A stretch of 64,000 nucleotides of DNA from Orenia metallireducens (GTDB lineage: Bacteria; Bacillota; Halanaerobiia; Halobacteroidales; Halobacteroidaceae), in the NCBI RefSeq assembly GCF_003001995.1, contig NZ_PVNB01000015.1:36196-100195 (forward strand). The letters run 5' to 3'. The first letter of the stretch is position 1; each line of letters opens with the position of its first letter. Positions 35,980 to 44,818 of this stretch are shown here, in pieces. The notes beneath the pieces were generated by a model. That model saw only the letters and a list, made by a program, of their open reading frames with translations, had not been told where the DNA came from and made no database searches. The translations under genes were made by a program, and so were the position numbers.

Positions 35980-37575
35980 TTATTGTCTCCATGCAGGCAT
36001 CATATCATATACTTGATTATTAATTAATTTAATACTATTACTGCCATCTGCATTAATTAAATATAAATCACTACCACCATCACTATCATCATCAGCTGAA
36101 AAGACTATCTTATCTCCCTGTGAGGACCAAGAAACCACAGACCAAATATCCATTAAATAATTATTTGTTAACTTAATTTTATCATCTCCATCTACATTTA
36201 CTACATATAAATCATATATATAATTATTATCATCAATACCTGATAAAAATGCTATTTTACTTCCATCTGGTGACCATACTGGATTTATATTATTCAATAA
36301 TTTATCATTGGTTAAATTTATTTGATTGCCCCCATTTTCATCCATTATATACAAATTATAATTTGCATCATTATCCTCAGATAAAAAAGCTATCTTGCTT
36401 CCATCTGGTGACCATATTGGAGATTCTTTATATACTACACTATTTGTTAAATTGATTCTATTCCCTCCATCTGAATCTATTATATGTATATCTCCGTCAG
36501 AATCAAAAGCTATCTTATCTCCATCTGGTGACCATGCTGGGCATTCATTATCTGTATCTACATCATTAGTTAACTTAATTTCATTACTCCCATCTACATT
36601 AATCGTGTATATATCATAATTACCATCCTTTTTAGATGCAAAAACTATCTTATCCCCATCTGGAGACCAACTTCCTGGGAAGATAGCATAAATTGAATGG
36701 TTAGTTGTCAATTGAATTTTATTACTACCATCTGCATCCATTATGTATAAGTTATAAACCTTATTACCATTATTATCAGATAAAAAAGCTATCTTTTCTC
36801 TATCTGGTGACCAAACTGGATTTATATCAAGTGAACTATTATTTGTCAAGTTATCTATATTAGTACTATCTTCATTTATCTTATATATATCCAAATCACC
36901 TTCAGTACCTGATACAAAAACTATTTCCCTGTAAACTGTAAGAATAATGCTTGAATTAGTAATTCCACCATTAGCATCTTCAACACTTACTTCTGCTATG
37001 TACTTACCTGCTGTAATTGGTGCAGTATATGTAACTGAATTACCAGTTCCCTTTATAGTGCCACCAGTTGCACTCCAAGTAAATGTTAAAGCTTCTTGAT
37101 TATCATCAAAAACATCAACTGATATATTTATATCTTCCTTTGGTTGTAAGTCTGTTTTTGAGGCTGTTATCTCTTTTATTATAGGAGCTTCGTTAGAATT
37201 TTGATCATCATTGTAAACTGTAAGAATAATACTTGAATTAGTAACTCCACCATTGACATCTTCAACATTTACTTCTACTGTATACTTACCTGCTGTACTT
37301 GGTGCAATATATGTAACCGAATTACCAGCTCCCTCTATAGTGCCACCAGTTGCACTCCAAGTAAATGTTAAAGCTTCTTGATTATCAGCAAAAATATCAA
37401 CTAATATATTTATATTCTCCTTTGGCTGTAAAACAGTTTTTGAAGCTGTTATCTCTTTTATTATAGGAACTTTGTTAGAATTTTTATCATCATTACTACA
37501 CCCAATTACTCCTGTTAGTAATACCAGTATTAAACATAAAATTATCTTTTTACAAAAAATATTACTTTTAATCAT
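35980..37575 (-). CDS. Lipoprotein with two Ig-like (PKD/cadherin-like) domains and a TolB-type beta-propeller
   Basis: A protein of 531 residues. MIKSNIFCKK at 37575 follows GGGGG; the longer start is rejected. A signal sequence ends in lipobox VIGC (Cys26). Two tandem beta-sandwich repeats of about 88 residues (about 35-205) are nearly identical, each with EITASKT, EALTFTWSATGGTI, GKY and NSSIILTVY. Then come about seven PD40 blades with NPVWSPDGSKIAFLS-like motifs, as in TolB C-terminal propellers. It is exported and lipid-anchored, probably binding a protein or polysaccharide in the periplasm or at the surface. It lies between dapL and the partial dapL copy. No catalytic residues are recognisable. 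Confidence 0.85.
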   Translation of the reverse strand: MIKSNIFCKKIILCLILVLLTGVIGCSNDDKNSNKVPIIKEITASKTVLQPKENINILVDIFADNQEALTFTWSATGGTIEGAGNSVTYIAPSTAGKYTVEVNVEDVNGGVTNSSIILTVYNDDQNSNEAPIIKEITASKTDLQPKEDINISVDVFDDNQEALTFTWSATGGTIKGTGNSVTYTAPITAGKYIAEVSVEDANGGITNSSIILTVYREIVFVSGTEGDLDIYKINEDSTNIDNLTNNSSLDINPVWSPDREKIAFLSDNNGNKVYNLYIMDADGSNKIQLTTNHSIYAIFPGSWSPDGDKIVFASKKDGNYDIYTINVDGSNEIKLTNDVDTDNECPAWSPDGDKIAFDSDGDIHIIDSDGGNRINLTNSVVYKESPIWSPDGSKIAFLSEDNDANYNLYIMDENGGNQINLTNDKLLNNINPVWSPDGSKIAFLSGIDDNNYIYDLYVVNVDGDDKIKLTNNYLMDIWSVVSWSSQGDKIVFSADDDSDGGSDLYLINADGSNSIKLINNQVYDMMPAWRQ

Positions 37576-37923
37576 ATTATTTCCCCCTTTAATATTTAAA
37601 AATAAAATTATCCTCATCTTAGTAAATCAGTGAATAAATTTTCTTTATAGCAAATAAAATGATGAAAAACAACTATAAAAATTCCATTAAAACTTTTAAA
37701 TAAAAACTTAGTATAAGTTAATTTATCAGGAAAAGTTTTGTTCTTTACCTAGAGATAAGTTAACATCAAGCATAGTGAAAACTAAGAAAAGCTTTACTTA
37801 TATTAATATTATCTAATACCATCAATATTTTTAGCCGATAGCGATTGTTTAAATTTCTTGATAAATCTATATTTTCCTGCCTAAAAAACAAACTATATAG
37901 CAAAAATTCTAAAAATCACAAAA
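37576..37923. other. Gene-free AT-rich stretch upstream of the lipoprotein gene
   Basis: Contains the ribosome site and presumably promoter of the lipoprotein gene. A GCCGATAG at 37834 recalls the -10 of flagellar sigma-D promoters but has no proper -35. Nothing else recognised. Confidence 0.4.
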
Positions 37924-38247
37924 AAACTTCTGAAAAAGTACTCTCGTCACTATAAATTATTGGCTGAAGCCTTAAAAGAGGTTGGTTTTGATGCAGTAAA
38001 GCCTAAAGGTTCTTTCTACTTATATGTAGAGATTCCTAAAGGAACTAAGAGTGGAGCAGAATTTGCTAATGCTGAGGAGTTCTCTCAATTCTTAATCAAA
38101 GAAAAACTAATCTCTACAGTACCTTGGGACGATGCAGGAAACTTCGTTCGTTTCTCTGTTACTTTTGTGGCAGAAGATGAAGAGGATGAAAAACGAGTCC
38201 TTACAGAGGTTAAGAAGAGATTATCTGATATTGAATTTATATTCTAA
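37924..38247 (+). pseudogene. Duplicated 3' fragment of dapL
   Basis: From about 37963 on the DNA is identical to the dapL 3' end (35526-35810) apart from one silent change, through the stop codon and the terminator. The first ~40 bases (37924-37963) are diverged, with an inserted G that shifts frame and several substitutions. No ribosome site or promoter is apparent. An ORF from the ATG at 37960 could encode 95 C-terminal residues lacking the PLP lysine, so it cannot be a working enzyme. Best read as a segmental duplication remnant. Confidence 0.9.
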
Positions 38248-38276
38248 TAAAAAACCCCGCAGCTGCGGGGTTTTTT
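38246..38276. terminator. Duplicated dapL terminator, now between convergent units
   Basis: Same CCCCGCAG/CTGCGGGG stem as at 35813, here with A6 and T6 on both sides. It ends two bases before the stop of the aminotransferase gene on the minus strand, so it probably serves that gene. Confidence 0.93.
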
Positions 38277-38278
38277 CT

Positions 38279-39457
38279 CTATAATGCTCTTTTAATAACT
38301 TTAGCCAAAGACTTTATTCCCTTTTCAATCTTATCTTCAGCTACATTTGAATAATTCAACCTTAAAGTATTCTTGCCTCCTTGATTAACATAGAAAGGGC
38401 TACCTGGAACGAAAGCAACCTGCTCTTTAATTGCCATCTCAAATACATCTAATGAAGATAACTCTTTAGGTAAGGTAATCCATAAGAACATTCCACCCTC
38501 TGGCTCAGTACAGCTTACTTCTGGGGGAAAATACTCTTTAATACTGTTAACCATTGCCTCTCTTTGTCGTCCATAGGCCTCTTTAATTTTATTGATATGT
38601 TGATCAATATCATTATCAAGCAAATACTGATAGATTACCCGCTGAGCAAAATAGTTACTATGTAAATCAGCAGCTTGTTTAGCTACAATAACCTTCTCCA
38701 TCTTCTCCTTGCTCATAACTATCCACCCTAATCTAAAGGCTGGAGCAACTATTTTGGAAAAAGAACCTAATAGAATAGTATTATCTTTAAGGTAATTCTT
38801 GATTGAGGGTATATCCTCTCCGATAAATCTCAACTCTCCATAAGGGTCATCCTCTACAAAAACAGTATTACTCTCTTCTAGAAGCTGAGCTACTTCCCTT
38901 CTCTTCTTATCACTATAGCTTATCCCAGAAGGATTCTGGAAATTTGGTACACCATAAAATAATTTACAATCATTTTCTGCCAAAGTATCCTTTAAAGACT
39001 CAATATCGATCCCATCATCTAATAATGGTATTGAATGAAACTTAGGTCTATAAAATGAAAAAGACTGAATTGCACCCAAATATCCTGGCTCCTCGATAAT
39101 CACTCCATCACCTTCATTTAAAAAGGTCTTCCCTATTAAATCAAGCCCCTGCTGGGAACCATTAGTAATCAATATCTCCTCAGGACTGATCTTAAGACCC
39201 TGCCTTTTAAAGTATCTATCAGCAATATACTCCCTTAAAGGAAGATAGCCTTCGGTAGTACTATATTGTAAAACATTAGTACCATCCTCTGTTAATACCT
39301 TACTAGCCGCCTCTTTAATCCCTTCTACTGGAAAAAACTCTGGATTTGGTAAACCACCTGCAAAGGAGATAATCTCAGGATCATCTATCACCTTCAAGAT
39401 CTCTCTGATAAAAGACTTAGGAATATCATCAACTCTCTTAGCAAATAAACTTCTCAC
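38279..39457 (-). CDS. PLP-dependent aminotransferase (class I/II; 2-aminoadipate/MocR-like subgroup)
   Basis: A protein of 392 residues, fold-type I. The family marks are ISFAGGLPNPEFFP near the N-terminus, LQYSTTEGYLPLREYIA, ITNGSQQGLDLIGK, and the PLP lysine in LLGSFSKIVAPAFRLGW. The sequence is of the LysN/KAT-like subgroup that acts on 2-aminoadipate, aromatic or branched-chain amino acids. It lacks the wHTH domain of true MocR regulators. The upstream regulator and AzlCD exporter genes suggest branched-chain or similar amino-acid metabolism. Start ATG 39457 follows AGGAGGAG. Confidence 0.9.
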   Translation of the reverse strand: MRSLFAKRVDDIPKSFIREILKVIDDPEIISFAGGLPNPEFFPVEGIKEAASKVLTEDGTNVLQYSTTEGYLPLREYIADRYFKRQGLKISPEEILITNGSQQGLDLIGKTFLNEGDGVIIEEPGYLGAIQSFSFYRPKFHSIPLLDDGIDIESLKDTLAENDCKLFYGVPNFQNPSGISYSDKKRREVAQLLEESNTVFVEDDPYGELRFIGEDIPSIKNYLKDNTILLGSFSKIVAPAFRLGWIVMSKEKMEKVIVAKQAADLHSNYFAQRVIYQYLLDNDIDQHINKIKEAYGRQREAMVNSIKEYFPPEVSCTEPEGGMFLWITLPKELSSLDVFEMAIKEQVAFVPGSPFYVNQGGKNTLRLNYSNVAEDKIEKGIKSLAKVIKRAL

Positions 39458-39510
39458 TACTCTACTCCTCCTTAAATTTATTAAAGACCATAATATAATA
39501 TATCATACGT

Positions 39511-39522
39511 TTGTATATTATA
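39511..39522. promoter_or_regulatory. Candidate operator upstream of the aminotransferase gene
   Basis: TTGTATATTATA, identical to a 12-mer upstream of the XRE-cupin gene (40222-40233). AT-rich, so chance is not excluded. Confidence 0.35.
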
Positions 39523-39624
39523 TTGTATTGGTGATGAGTAGAATTGTCAATATAAATCTTTATATAAAAATTTATATTGTAAAGATATTGACTCTAAATC
39601 CTTCTAAAATCATAAATTATCAAT

Positions 39625-40188
39625 CTAATAACTGATTAATGGATAATTGACTAAAACCTGAGCTTTGACCAAAAAATCACTACTATTGCGATAAGTATGT
39701 ACCCTATCAGCTGCAAAAAATATAGCATCTCCCTCTTTAATCTTATATATATTATCATTTACTATCATCTCTAAGACACCTTTAGATACAACAACATACT
39801 CTTCTACACCTCTAGAATGTGCTTCAGACTCATAGCCATAATGGGGTTCAACCTCGATATTATAGATCTCAAACTTCTTCTCCTGATCAAAAGTAAATAA
39901 AGGATAAACTCTATATTTGCCATCCCCCTCTACTAATGGTCTAATATTCTCTCTTGAAATAATGGATACCTTCTCCCTATCCTCTTCAATAAAATAAGAA
40001 AAAGAGACATCAAGTCCTTTAGCAATCTTCCACATAGTATTAACTGTGGGATTGGATTCATTTCTTTCAATTTGACCAAGCATTGACTTACTTACTCCAG
40101 TCATCTTTTCCAGATCGCTTAAGCTAAGATTTCTTTTTCTTCTTAGCTGTCGTAATTTGATTCCGATACTAAGATTTATATCATCCAT
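39625..40188 (-). CDS. XRE-family regulator with C-terminal cupin domain
   Basis: A protein of 187 residues. The N-terminal helix-turn-helix reads LRQLRRKRNLSLSDLEKMTGVSKSMLGQIERNESNPTVNTMWKIA without gaps in the Pfam HTH_3 pattern. The C-terminal cupin_2 half includes EPHYGYESEAHSRGVEEYVVVSKG and GDAIFFAADRVHTYRN, with His/Glu residues able to bind metal or ligand. XRE-cupin proteins commonly regulate amino-acid or polyamine genes. Its neighbours, an aminotransferase downstream and a divergent azlCD, are the likely targets. Confidence 0.93.
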   Translation of the reverse strand: MDDINLSIGIKLRQLRRKRNLSLSDLEKMTGVSKSMLGQIERNESNPTVNTMWKIAKGLDVSFSYFIEEDREKVSIISRENIRPLVEGDGKYRVYPLFTFDQEKKFEIYNIEVEPHYGYESEAHSRGVEEYVVVSKGVLEMIVNDNIYKIKEGDAIFFAADRVHTYRNSSDFLVKAQVLVNYPLISY

Positions 40189-40221
40189 TAATTAGCCTCC
40201 TTGTTATAATATAATTTCTTC

Positions 40222-40233
40222 TTGTATATTATA
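40222..40233. promoter_or_regulatory. Candidate operator upstream of the XRE-cupin gene
   Basis: TTGTATATTATA, matching 39511-39522. Nearby CGTATTATATAAAATAC-like AT-rich inverted sequences (40267-40285) may be further sites. Confidence 0.35.
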
Positions 40234-40333
40234 ACATATTTTAGTATAATATATTACAATAGATTTCGTATTATATAAAATACAATTAGATAATATAACA
40301 TACTAGTTTATAATTAAATTTAATTATGACGTT

Positions 40334-40456
40334 ATATAGAGAGGTTACGATACTTTTTCTTTGGTAGTTGGGTAGTTAGAGGTTAGGTAGTTAGGTTTAA
40401 CCTAGCCACCAAACCACCCATCCACCTAATACCTAAAATGTTGCAATATACCCATT
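40334..40456. repeat. Terminal-repeat element, TTAGG class
   Basis: The left end AGAGAGGTTACGATACTTTT and the right end, reverse-complemented, ATGGGTATATTGCAACATTTT are imperfect inverted copies. The core (TAGTTGGGTAGTTAGAGG and complement-like CCTAGCCACCAAACCACCC) forms a long imperfect hairpin. The rest of 40189-40503 is AT-rich regulatory DNA between divergent genes. Confidence 0.8.
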
Positions 40457-40503
40457 AGATCTCACTTAACTATATATAATCAAGAAAGGATGTGTCAACA
40501 GGC

Positions 40504-41256
40504 ATGAATAATAATGAAAATACTGGCGTATTGAAGAAAAATATGGTTATAAAGAATTCATCTCTTCTAGTAGGACTTAAAGCTGGAATCCCTATTGCTA
40601 TCGGTTATATCCCTATTGCTATCGCCTTTGGCTTAGTTGCCAAAAGCAATAATATTCCTAATCATATCAGTATTGCCATGTCTTTAATAGTCTTTGCAGG
40701 AGCAAGTCAGTTTATTGCTGTCAATCTATTATCTTTAGCAACAGGTTATCCTGAAATTATTATGACAACCTTTATCATTAATTTAAGACACTTTTTAATG
40801 ACCGCTGCCCTATCACAGAAGTTAAAGAAGTGTCTATCAAAAAAATATCTCTTACTACTCTCCTTTGGAGTAACTGATGAAACCTTTGCTATGGCTTCTT
40901 TACAGGAAAAGAAGCTTGCTGGTGATTTTATATTGGGATTAAACCTAATAGCTTATTTGGCTTGGACTGGTGGAACAGCAATTGGAGTCTTCTTAGGAGC
41001 AGGATTGCCAACAATCATCCAAAGCAGTATGGGCATTGCCCTTTATGTAATGTTTATCGGCTTATTAGTTCCAAACCTTAAGAAGTCTAATTCCTTATTG
41101 ACAGTAACTTTTATAGCTATTACAATCAGTTCTACCCTATATTATCTGCCTTTCTTTAAAGCTTTATCAACTGGATGGATGATAATTATTACAACAATAC
41201 TTGCTTCTATTATTGGTGCAATTTTATTTCCAGAGGATGGTGGTAATGATGAATAA
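40504..41256 (+). CDS. azlC: AzlC-family branched-chain amino acid exporter, large subunit
   Basis: A protein of 250 residues with about seven hydrophobic segments. Typical AzlC sequence: GLKAGIPIAIGYIPIAIAFGLVAK and FAGASQFIAVNLL, then NLRHFLMTAALS and GVTDETFA. With AzlD it exports branched-chain amino acids or analogues across the inner membrane. The start is uncertain: the ATG at 40504 is 13 bases from AAAGGA, while a GTG at 40492 is only one base from it. The azlD start overlaps its end. Divergent from the XRE-cupin gene. Confidence 0.92.
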   Translation: MNNNENTGVLKKNMVIKNSSLLVGLKAGIPIAIGYIPIAIAFGLVAKSNNIPNHISIAMSLIVFAGASQFIAVNLLSLATGYPEIIMTTFIINLRHFLMTAALSQKLKKCLSKKYLLLLSFGVTDETFAMASLQEKKLAGDFILGLNLIAYLAWTGGTAIGVFLGAGLPTIIQSSMGIALYVMFIGLLVPNLKKSNSLLTVTFIAITISSTLYYLPFFKALSTGWMIIITTILASIIGAILFPEDGGNDE

Positions 41257-41551
41257 TATCTGGTTACTCTTAATAGCAATGGGAGCTGTCACTTATATCC
41301 CTAGAATGCTTCCAATGATCTTCTTACAGGATATCAAACTACCACCTTTTCTTAAACGAGTTTTAGAGTTTATCCCCATAGCAGCTTTAAGCGCCTTGAT
41401 CTTTCCAGGAATTATCTACTCCACTGATAGTATAAATTCAGCTATTACAGGTGGAGTTATCGCTGTGATATTGGCATGGCTTGAAGTAGACTTATTAGTG
41501 GTAGTAGGTGGGGGAATTGGAGGAGTATTATTAGTAGAATTGCTATTATAA
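41246..41551 (+). CDS. azlD: AzlD-family branched-chain amino acid exporter, small subunit
   Basis: A protein of 101 residues with three to four membrane segments: MNNIWLLLIAMGAVTYIPRM, PFLKRVLEFIPIAALSALIFP. It is the partner of AzlC. Its start ATG overlaps the azlC end by 11 bases, implying coupled translation; the ORF extension back to 41201 has no ribosome site. A tandem ATG at 41249 is equally possible. Confidence 0.9.
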   Translation: MMNNIWLLLIAMGAVTYIPRMLPMIFLQDIKLPPFLKRVLEFIPIAALSALIFPGIIYSTDSINSAITGGVIAVILAWLEVDLLVVVGGGIGGVLLVELLL

Positions 41552-41577
41552 AGAAAAAAAGTTGCCTTTCGGCAACA
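41552..41577. terminator. Hairpin terminator between azlCD and the converging DAACS gene
   Basis: GTTGCC-TTTC-GGCAAC stem. On the minus strand it is followed by seven T residues, so it would terminate transcription from the DAACS gene; on the plus strand only the hairpin is present. Confidence 0.75.
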
Positions 41578-41688
41578 AGACTAGATCTAAGACTGAGTGA
41601 ATTTTTAATTTTATAACTGAATTTATCATTGCTTAAGCTCATCCTTAGACTCAAACTAATTTAAAGATAATCATGTAAACTATTACCT

Positions 41689-42930
41689 TTAAGCATTTGT
41701 AGTTTTTGAGTTAGCAAGATCTAAATCAAGCTCCCCCTCTGATGAAGCTACTATTACAGTAGCTGCACTATCGCCAGTTATATTGGTAACAGTACGGGCC
41801 ATATCCAAAATACGGTCAATTCCTGCAATTAGTGCAACCCCTTCTAAAGGTAGACCCACACTCTTTAAAGTAAGAGTTAACATAATCAATCCTGCCGATG
41901 GTACTCCAGCAGTTCCAATTGAAGCTAAGGTTGCTGTCAATACTACAGTAAGCTGTTGAGCAAGACTTAGCTCCATCCCATATACTTGTGCTACAAATAA
42001 TGCACAGACCCCTTGATAAAGTGCTGTTCCATCCATATTGATAGTAGCTCCTAGTGGTAAGACGAAACTACTGATTTTATCAGAGACACCTAGATTATCT
42101 CTACAGCACTTGGTAGTAACAGGTAGAGTCCCAGAACTACTACAGGTACTAAAGGCAAAGATTTGAGCACTAGCAATACCTTTAAAGAATCTTCTGATAC
42201 TCAACTTAGTAAAGAGTTTGATTGCTCCTCCATAAGTAATAACCCAATGGATCAAGCAACCAAGATAGACAGCAATAATTACTTTTAATAACGGCAACAA
42301 CACAGCCAAGCCAAAAGAACCGACAACAGAAGCTATTAATGCCAAGATTCCATAGGGAGCAAACTCCATTACTAGAGCAGTCAATTTGTACATAATCTCA
42401 GCAAAGGAATCAAAAAATGCTAAGACCGGCTCTCCTTTATCACCAATCAAAGAGATTGTCAGACCTATAAATAGAGCAAAAACAATAATCTGCAACATAT
42501 TCCCCTGCTCTAAGGCTACAATAGGATTTTTGGGGACAATGTTAAGTAAAGTCTGGCTTACTGGAGGTGCATCCTTAGCCTCCATCGCTACATTACCTAC
42601 ATCTAGCTTCAAGCCAAAACCTGGCTGAATCACATTTCCTAAGATCAATCCAATAATTACAGCAAAAGCTGTTGTACATAGATAAAAAGCAATGGTCTTA
42701 CTCCCAATTCTCCCTAAACTTTTAGGGTCTCCTACACTAGCTGCCCCCACAATTAAAGAAGAAAAGACCAAAGGAATGATAACCATTCTAATCAACCTGA
42801 TAAATAACTCCCCTATAGGTTCAATGACTACAGTCTTTTCACCAAAGATCACCCCGATAATTATTCCTAAGATCAAACCAATTAAAATCTTAGTATGCAA
42901 TTCTAGATTATTCCATCTTTTCAATAACAA
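41689..42930 (-). CDS. Dicarboxylate/amino-acid:cation symporter (DAACS, GltP type)
   Basis: A protein of 413 residues, normal for the family. Hallmarks: the HP1 serine-rich loop CSSSGTLPVT, the TM7 motif TINMDGTAL, HP2 region ASIGTAGVPSAGL, and the TM8 binding motif DRILDMARTVTNITGD, whose Asp/Arg/Asn contact substrate. It imports glutamate, aspartate or C4-dicarboxylates with Na+ or H+. The start is TTG at 42930, supported by GGGGAGG nine bases upstream, and no ATG alternative exists. Single gene. Confidence 0.95.
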   Translation of the reverse strand: MLLKRWNNLELHTKILIGLILGIIIGVIFGEKTVVIEPIGELFIRLIRMVIIPLVFSSLIVGAASVGDPKSLGRIGSKTIAFYLCTTAFAVIIGLILGNVIQPGFGLKLDVGNVAMEAKDAPPVSQTLLNIVPKNPIVALEQGNMLQIIVFALFIGLTISLIGDKGEPVLAFFDSFAEIMYKLTALVMEFAPYGILALIASVVGSFGLAVLLPLLKVIIAVYLGCLIHWVITYGGAIKLFTKLSIRRFFKGIASAQIFAFSTCSSSGTLPVTTKCCRDNLGVSDKISSFVLPLGATINMDGTALYQGVCALFVAQVYGMELSLAQQLTVVLTATLASIGTAGVPSAGLIMLTLTLKSVGLPLEGVALIAGIDRILDMARTVTNITGDSAATVIVASSEGELDLDLANSKTTNA

Positions 42931-43120
42931 TATAAGAAACCTCCCCTAACTTTTTAACCCTCTTATTCTATCGATAGTTTATAAAATCATAGGTTTATTA
43001 AATATGTATTGTAATAGCTGATATTATATGAATTTAATTATAATTATCAACTTTAAAGTAAAATTTAAAGTATAGCTAACTAAAAGCTCAAGAAACCTGT
43101 TATATATTGATCCATAACAT

Positions 43121-43158
43121 AAAAAACCTAAGAAGGTAAAGACCCACTTAGGTTTTTT
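43121..43158 (-). terminator. Intrinsic terminator after the CstA-type gene
   Basis: Stem AAAAAACCTAAG/CTTAGGTTTTTT with an internal loop; T-run on the minus strand. Confidence 0.88.
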
Positions 43159-43188
43159 ATTTAGTTCTTATATAAATTTTCAATTTGC

Positions 43189-44607
43189 CTATGCTACTGC
43201 TTTGACATCTTCTTCCTTCTTCTCTTGTTTGACTAAGAATAATGCTAAAGCTCCAACAGCAGCTAAGACACCAACTATTGTTGAAATTGGACCTTGAATC
43301 CCAAAGCCTTCTGGTGCAATAATAATGTAAGAGATAGAGACTGCTGTCATAAAGGTTGCTGGAATAGTAGCAATCCAATGGAACTTACCATGTTGGAGTA
43401 AATAAGCTGCTCCAGCCCATAAAGCAATCATCGCTAAAGTCTGATTAGACCAAGCAAAGTAACGCCAGATGATACTAAAGTCCATTTGAGATAAGACAAT
43501 CCCTACTGCAAATAGAGGAATAGCTAACTTAAATCTGTTAGTCTTATCTGTCTGCTCTAAATCAAAGATATCAGCCAAAATCAATCTAGCACTACGAAAA
43601 GCAGTGTCACCAGAGCTGATTGGTAGAGCCACAACTCCTAGCATCGCTAGAATACCACCAGTTATACCTAACATATTATCACTAATTAGCTTAACAATTC
43701 CTGCTGGTCCTCCATTTTCAGCCATAGCAGTTGCTAAACCATCAGTTCCTCCAAAGAAGGTCATAGCTGCTGCAGCCCAAATTAAAGCAATCACACCTTC
43801 AGCAATCATCGCTCCATAAAATACCTTTCTTCCATCCTTCTCATTCTCTAAACAGCGAGCCATTAGTGGTGATTGAGTAGCATGAAAGCCACTGATTGCA
43901 CCACAAGCAATGGTTACAAATAACATTGGCCACATTGGTAGTTCGCCAGGATGAAGATTGGTTAATGTTATCTCTGGAATTTGATAGTCTCCAAGAACCA
44001 ATCCCCCACCGATACCAATTGCCATAATCAATAGTGAACCACCTAAAACAGGATAGAATTTAGCAATAATCTTATCTACTGGTAAAACAGTAGCTAAGAA
44101 GTAATAAACGATAATAATCGCTAGCCAGATATTCAGACTCATGCCAGTCATATTAGCTAATAAGCCAGCTGGACCAGTCATAAATACAGTGCCAACTAAG
44201 ACCAATAAAACGATAGAAAAGAGTCTCATAAATTTACGGGCACCTTCACCTAAATACTCTCCAACTACCTCTGAAATACTTGCTCCTTCATTACGAATAG
44301 ATAGCATCCCTGCTAAATAATCATGGACAGCTCCAGCAAAGATAGACCCAAATACGATCCACAAAAATGCGGCTGGTCCAAATAAAGCACCAGCAATTGC
44401 TCCAAAAATAGGACCTAATCCTGCAATATTCAAGAGCTGAATTAAGAAGACACGAGCCCAATTAATCGGTACAAAATCAACACCATCTTCTTGCAAATAA
44501 GCTGGAGTCTCTTTATCTCCATCGACTCCAAAAATTCCCTCTACAACCTTACCATAAACCATATACCCCACAACTAATGCAACTAATGAGATAATAAAAG
44601 ATACCAT
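43189..44607 (-). CDS. CstA-family transporter (carbon starvation / pyruvate-peptide type)
   Basis: A protein of 472 residues with many membrane segments, shorter than E. coli CstA or BtsT (about 700). CstA hallmarks: PINWARVFLIQLLNIAGLGPIFGAIAG is intact, as are GSIFAGAVHDYLAGMLSIRNEG and HATQSPLMARCLENEKDGR. Members import peptides or pyruvate. It sits beside a LytS/LytT two-component pair on the same strand, 356 bases downstream of lytT. In E. coli the LytS-type BtsS/BtsR pair controls the CstA homologue BtsT, which takes up pyruvate, so a pyruvate role is a reasonable inference. The acidic-lysine C-terminal tail (KKEEDVK) is cytoplasmic. Confidence 0.92.
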   Translation of the reverse strand: MVSFIISLVALVVGYMVYGKVVEGIFGVDGDKETPAYLQEDGVDFVPINWARVFLIQLLNIAGLGPIFGAIAGALFGPAAFLWIVFGSIFAGAVHDYLAGMLSIRNEGASISEVVGEYLGEGARKFMRLFSIVLLVLVGTVFMTGPAGLLANMTGMSLNIWLAIIIVYYFLATVLPVDKIIAKFYPVLGGSLLIMAIGIGGGLVLGDYQIPEITLTNLHPGELPMWPMLFVTIACGAISGFHATQSPLMARCLENEKDGRKVFYGAMIAEGVIALIWAAAAMTFFGGTDGLATAMAENGGPAGIVKLISDNMLGITGGILAMLGVVALPISSGDTAFRSARLILADIFDLEQTDKTNRFKLAIPLFAVGIVLSQMDFSIIWRYFAWSNQTLAMIALWAGAAYLLQHGKFHWIATIPATFMTAVSISYIIIAPEGFGIQGPISTIVGVLAAVGALALFLVKQEKKEEDVKAVA

Positions 44608-44818
44608 ATTATATCTCCCCCTTTAATTTTTAGAGTGTTAACTGATTATAGGGGTTATAAACTTATTGCTAACTTGTACTTAAATTATAGAATAAATTTG
44701 CTATTTTGATAAGTAATTTACTCTAAATAACATAAATTAAGGGTTCAATTGCATTATATTGCTCTAAGCTGTATTAGATTAACTAAAAACATATCAATCT
44801 AACTTAAATGTGAAACTA

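Noticed and set aside
37834..37841. GCCGATAG resembling a flagellar sigma-D -10 box
   Set aside because: No TAAA at the right distance and no intact gene downstream, only the dapL fragment.
38279..39457. Aminotransferase considered as a full MocR regulator
   Set aside because: It lacks the N-terminal winged-helix domain; length and start match a plain aminotransferase.
41201..41245. Longer start for azlD
   Set aside because: Lies wholly inside azlC and lacks a ribosome site; the start at 41246 is in the usual overlapping position.
43157..43378. 73-codon Tyr/Ser/Cys-rich ORF at the end of the CstA-type gene
   Set aside because: Other-frame shadow that also runs into the terminator hairpin.
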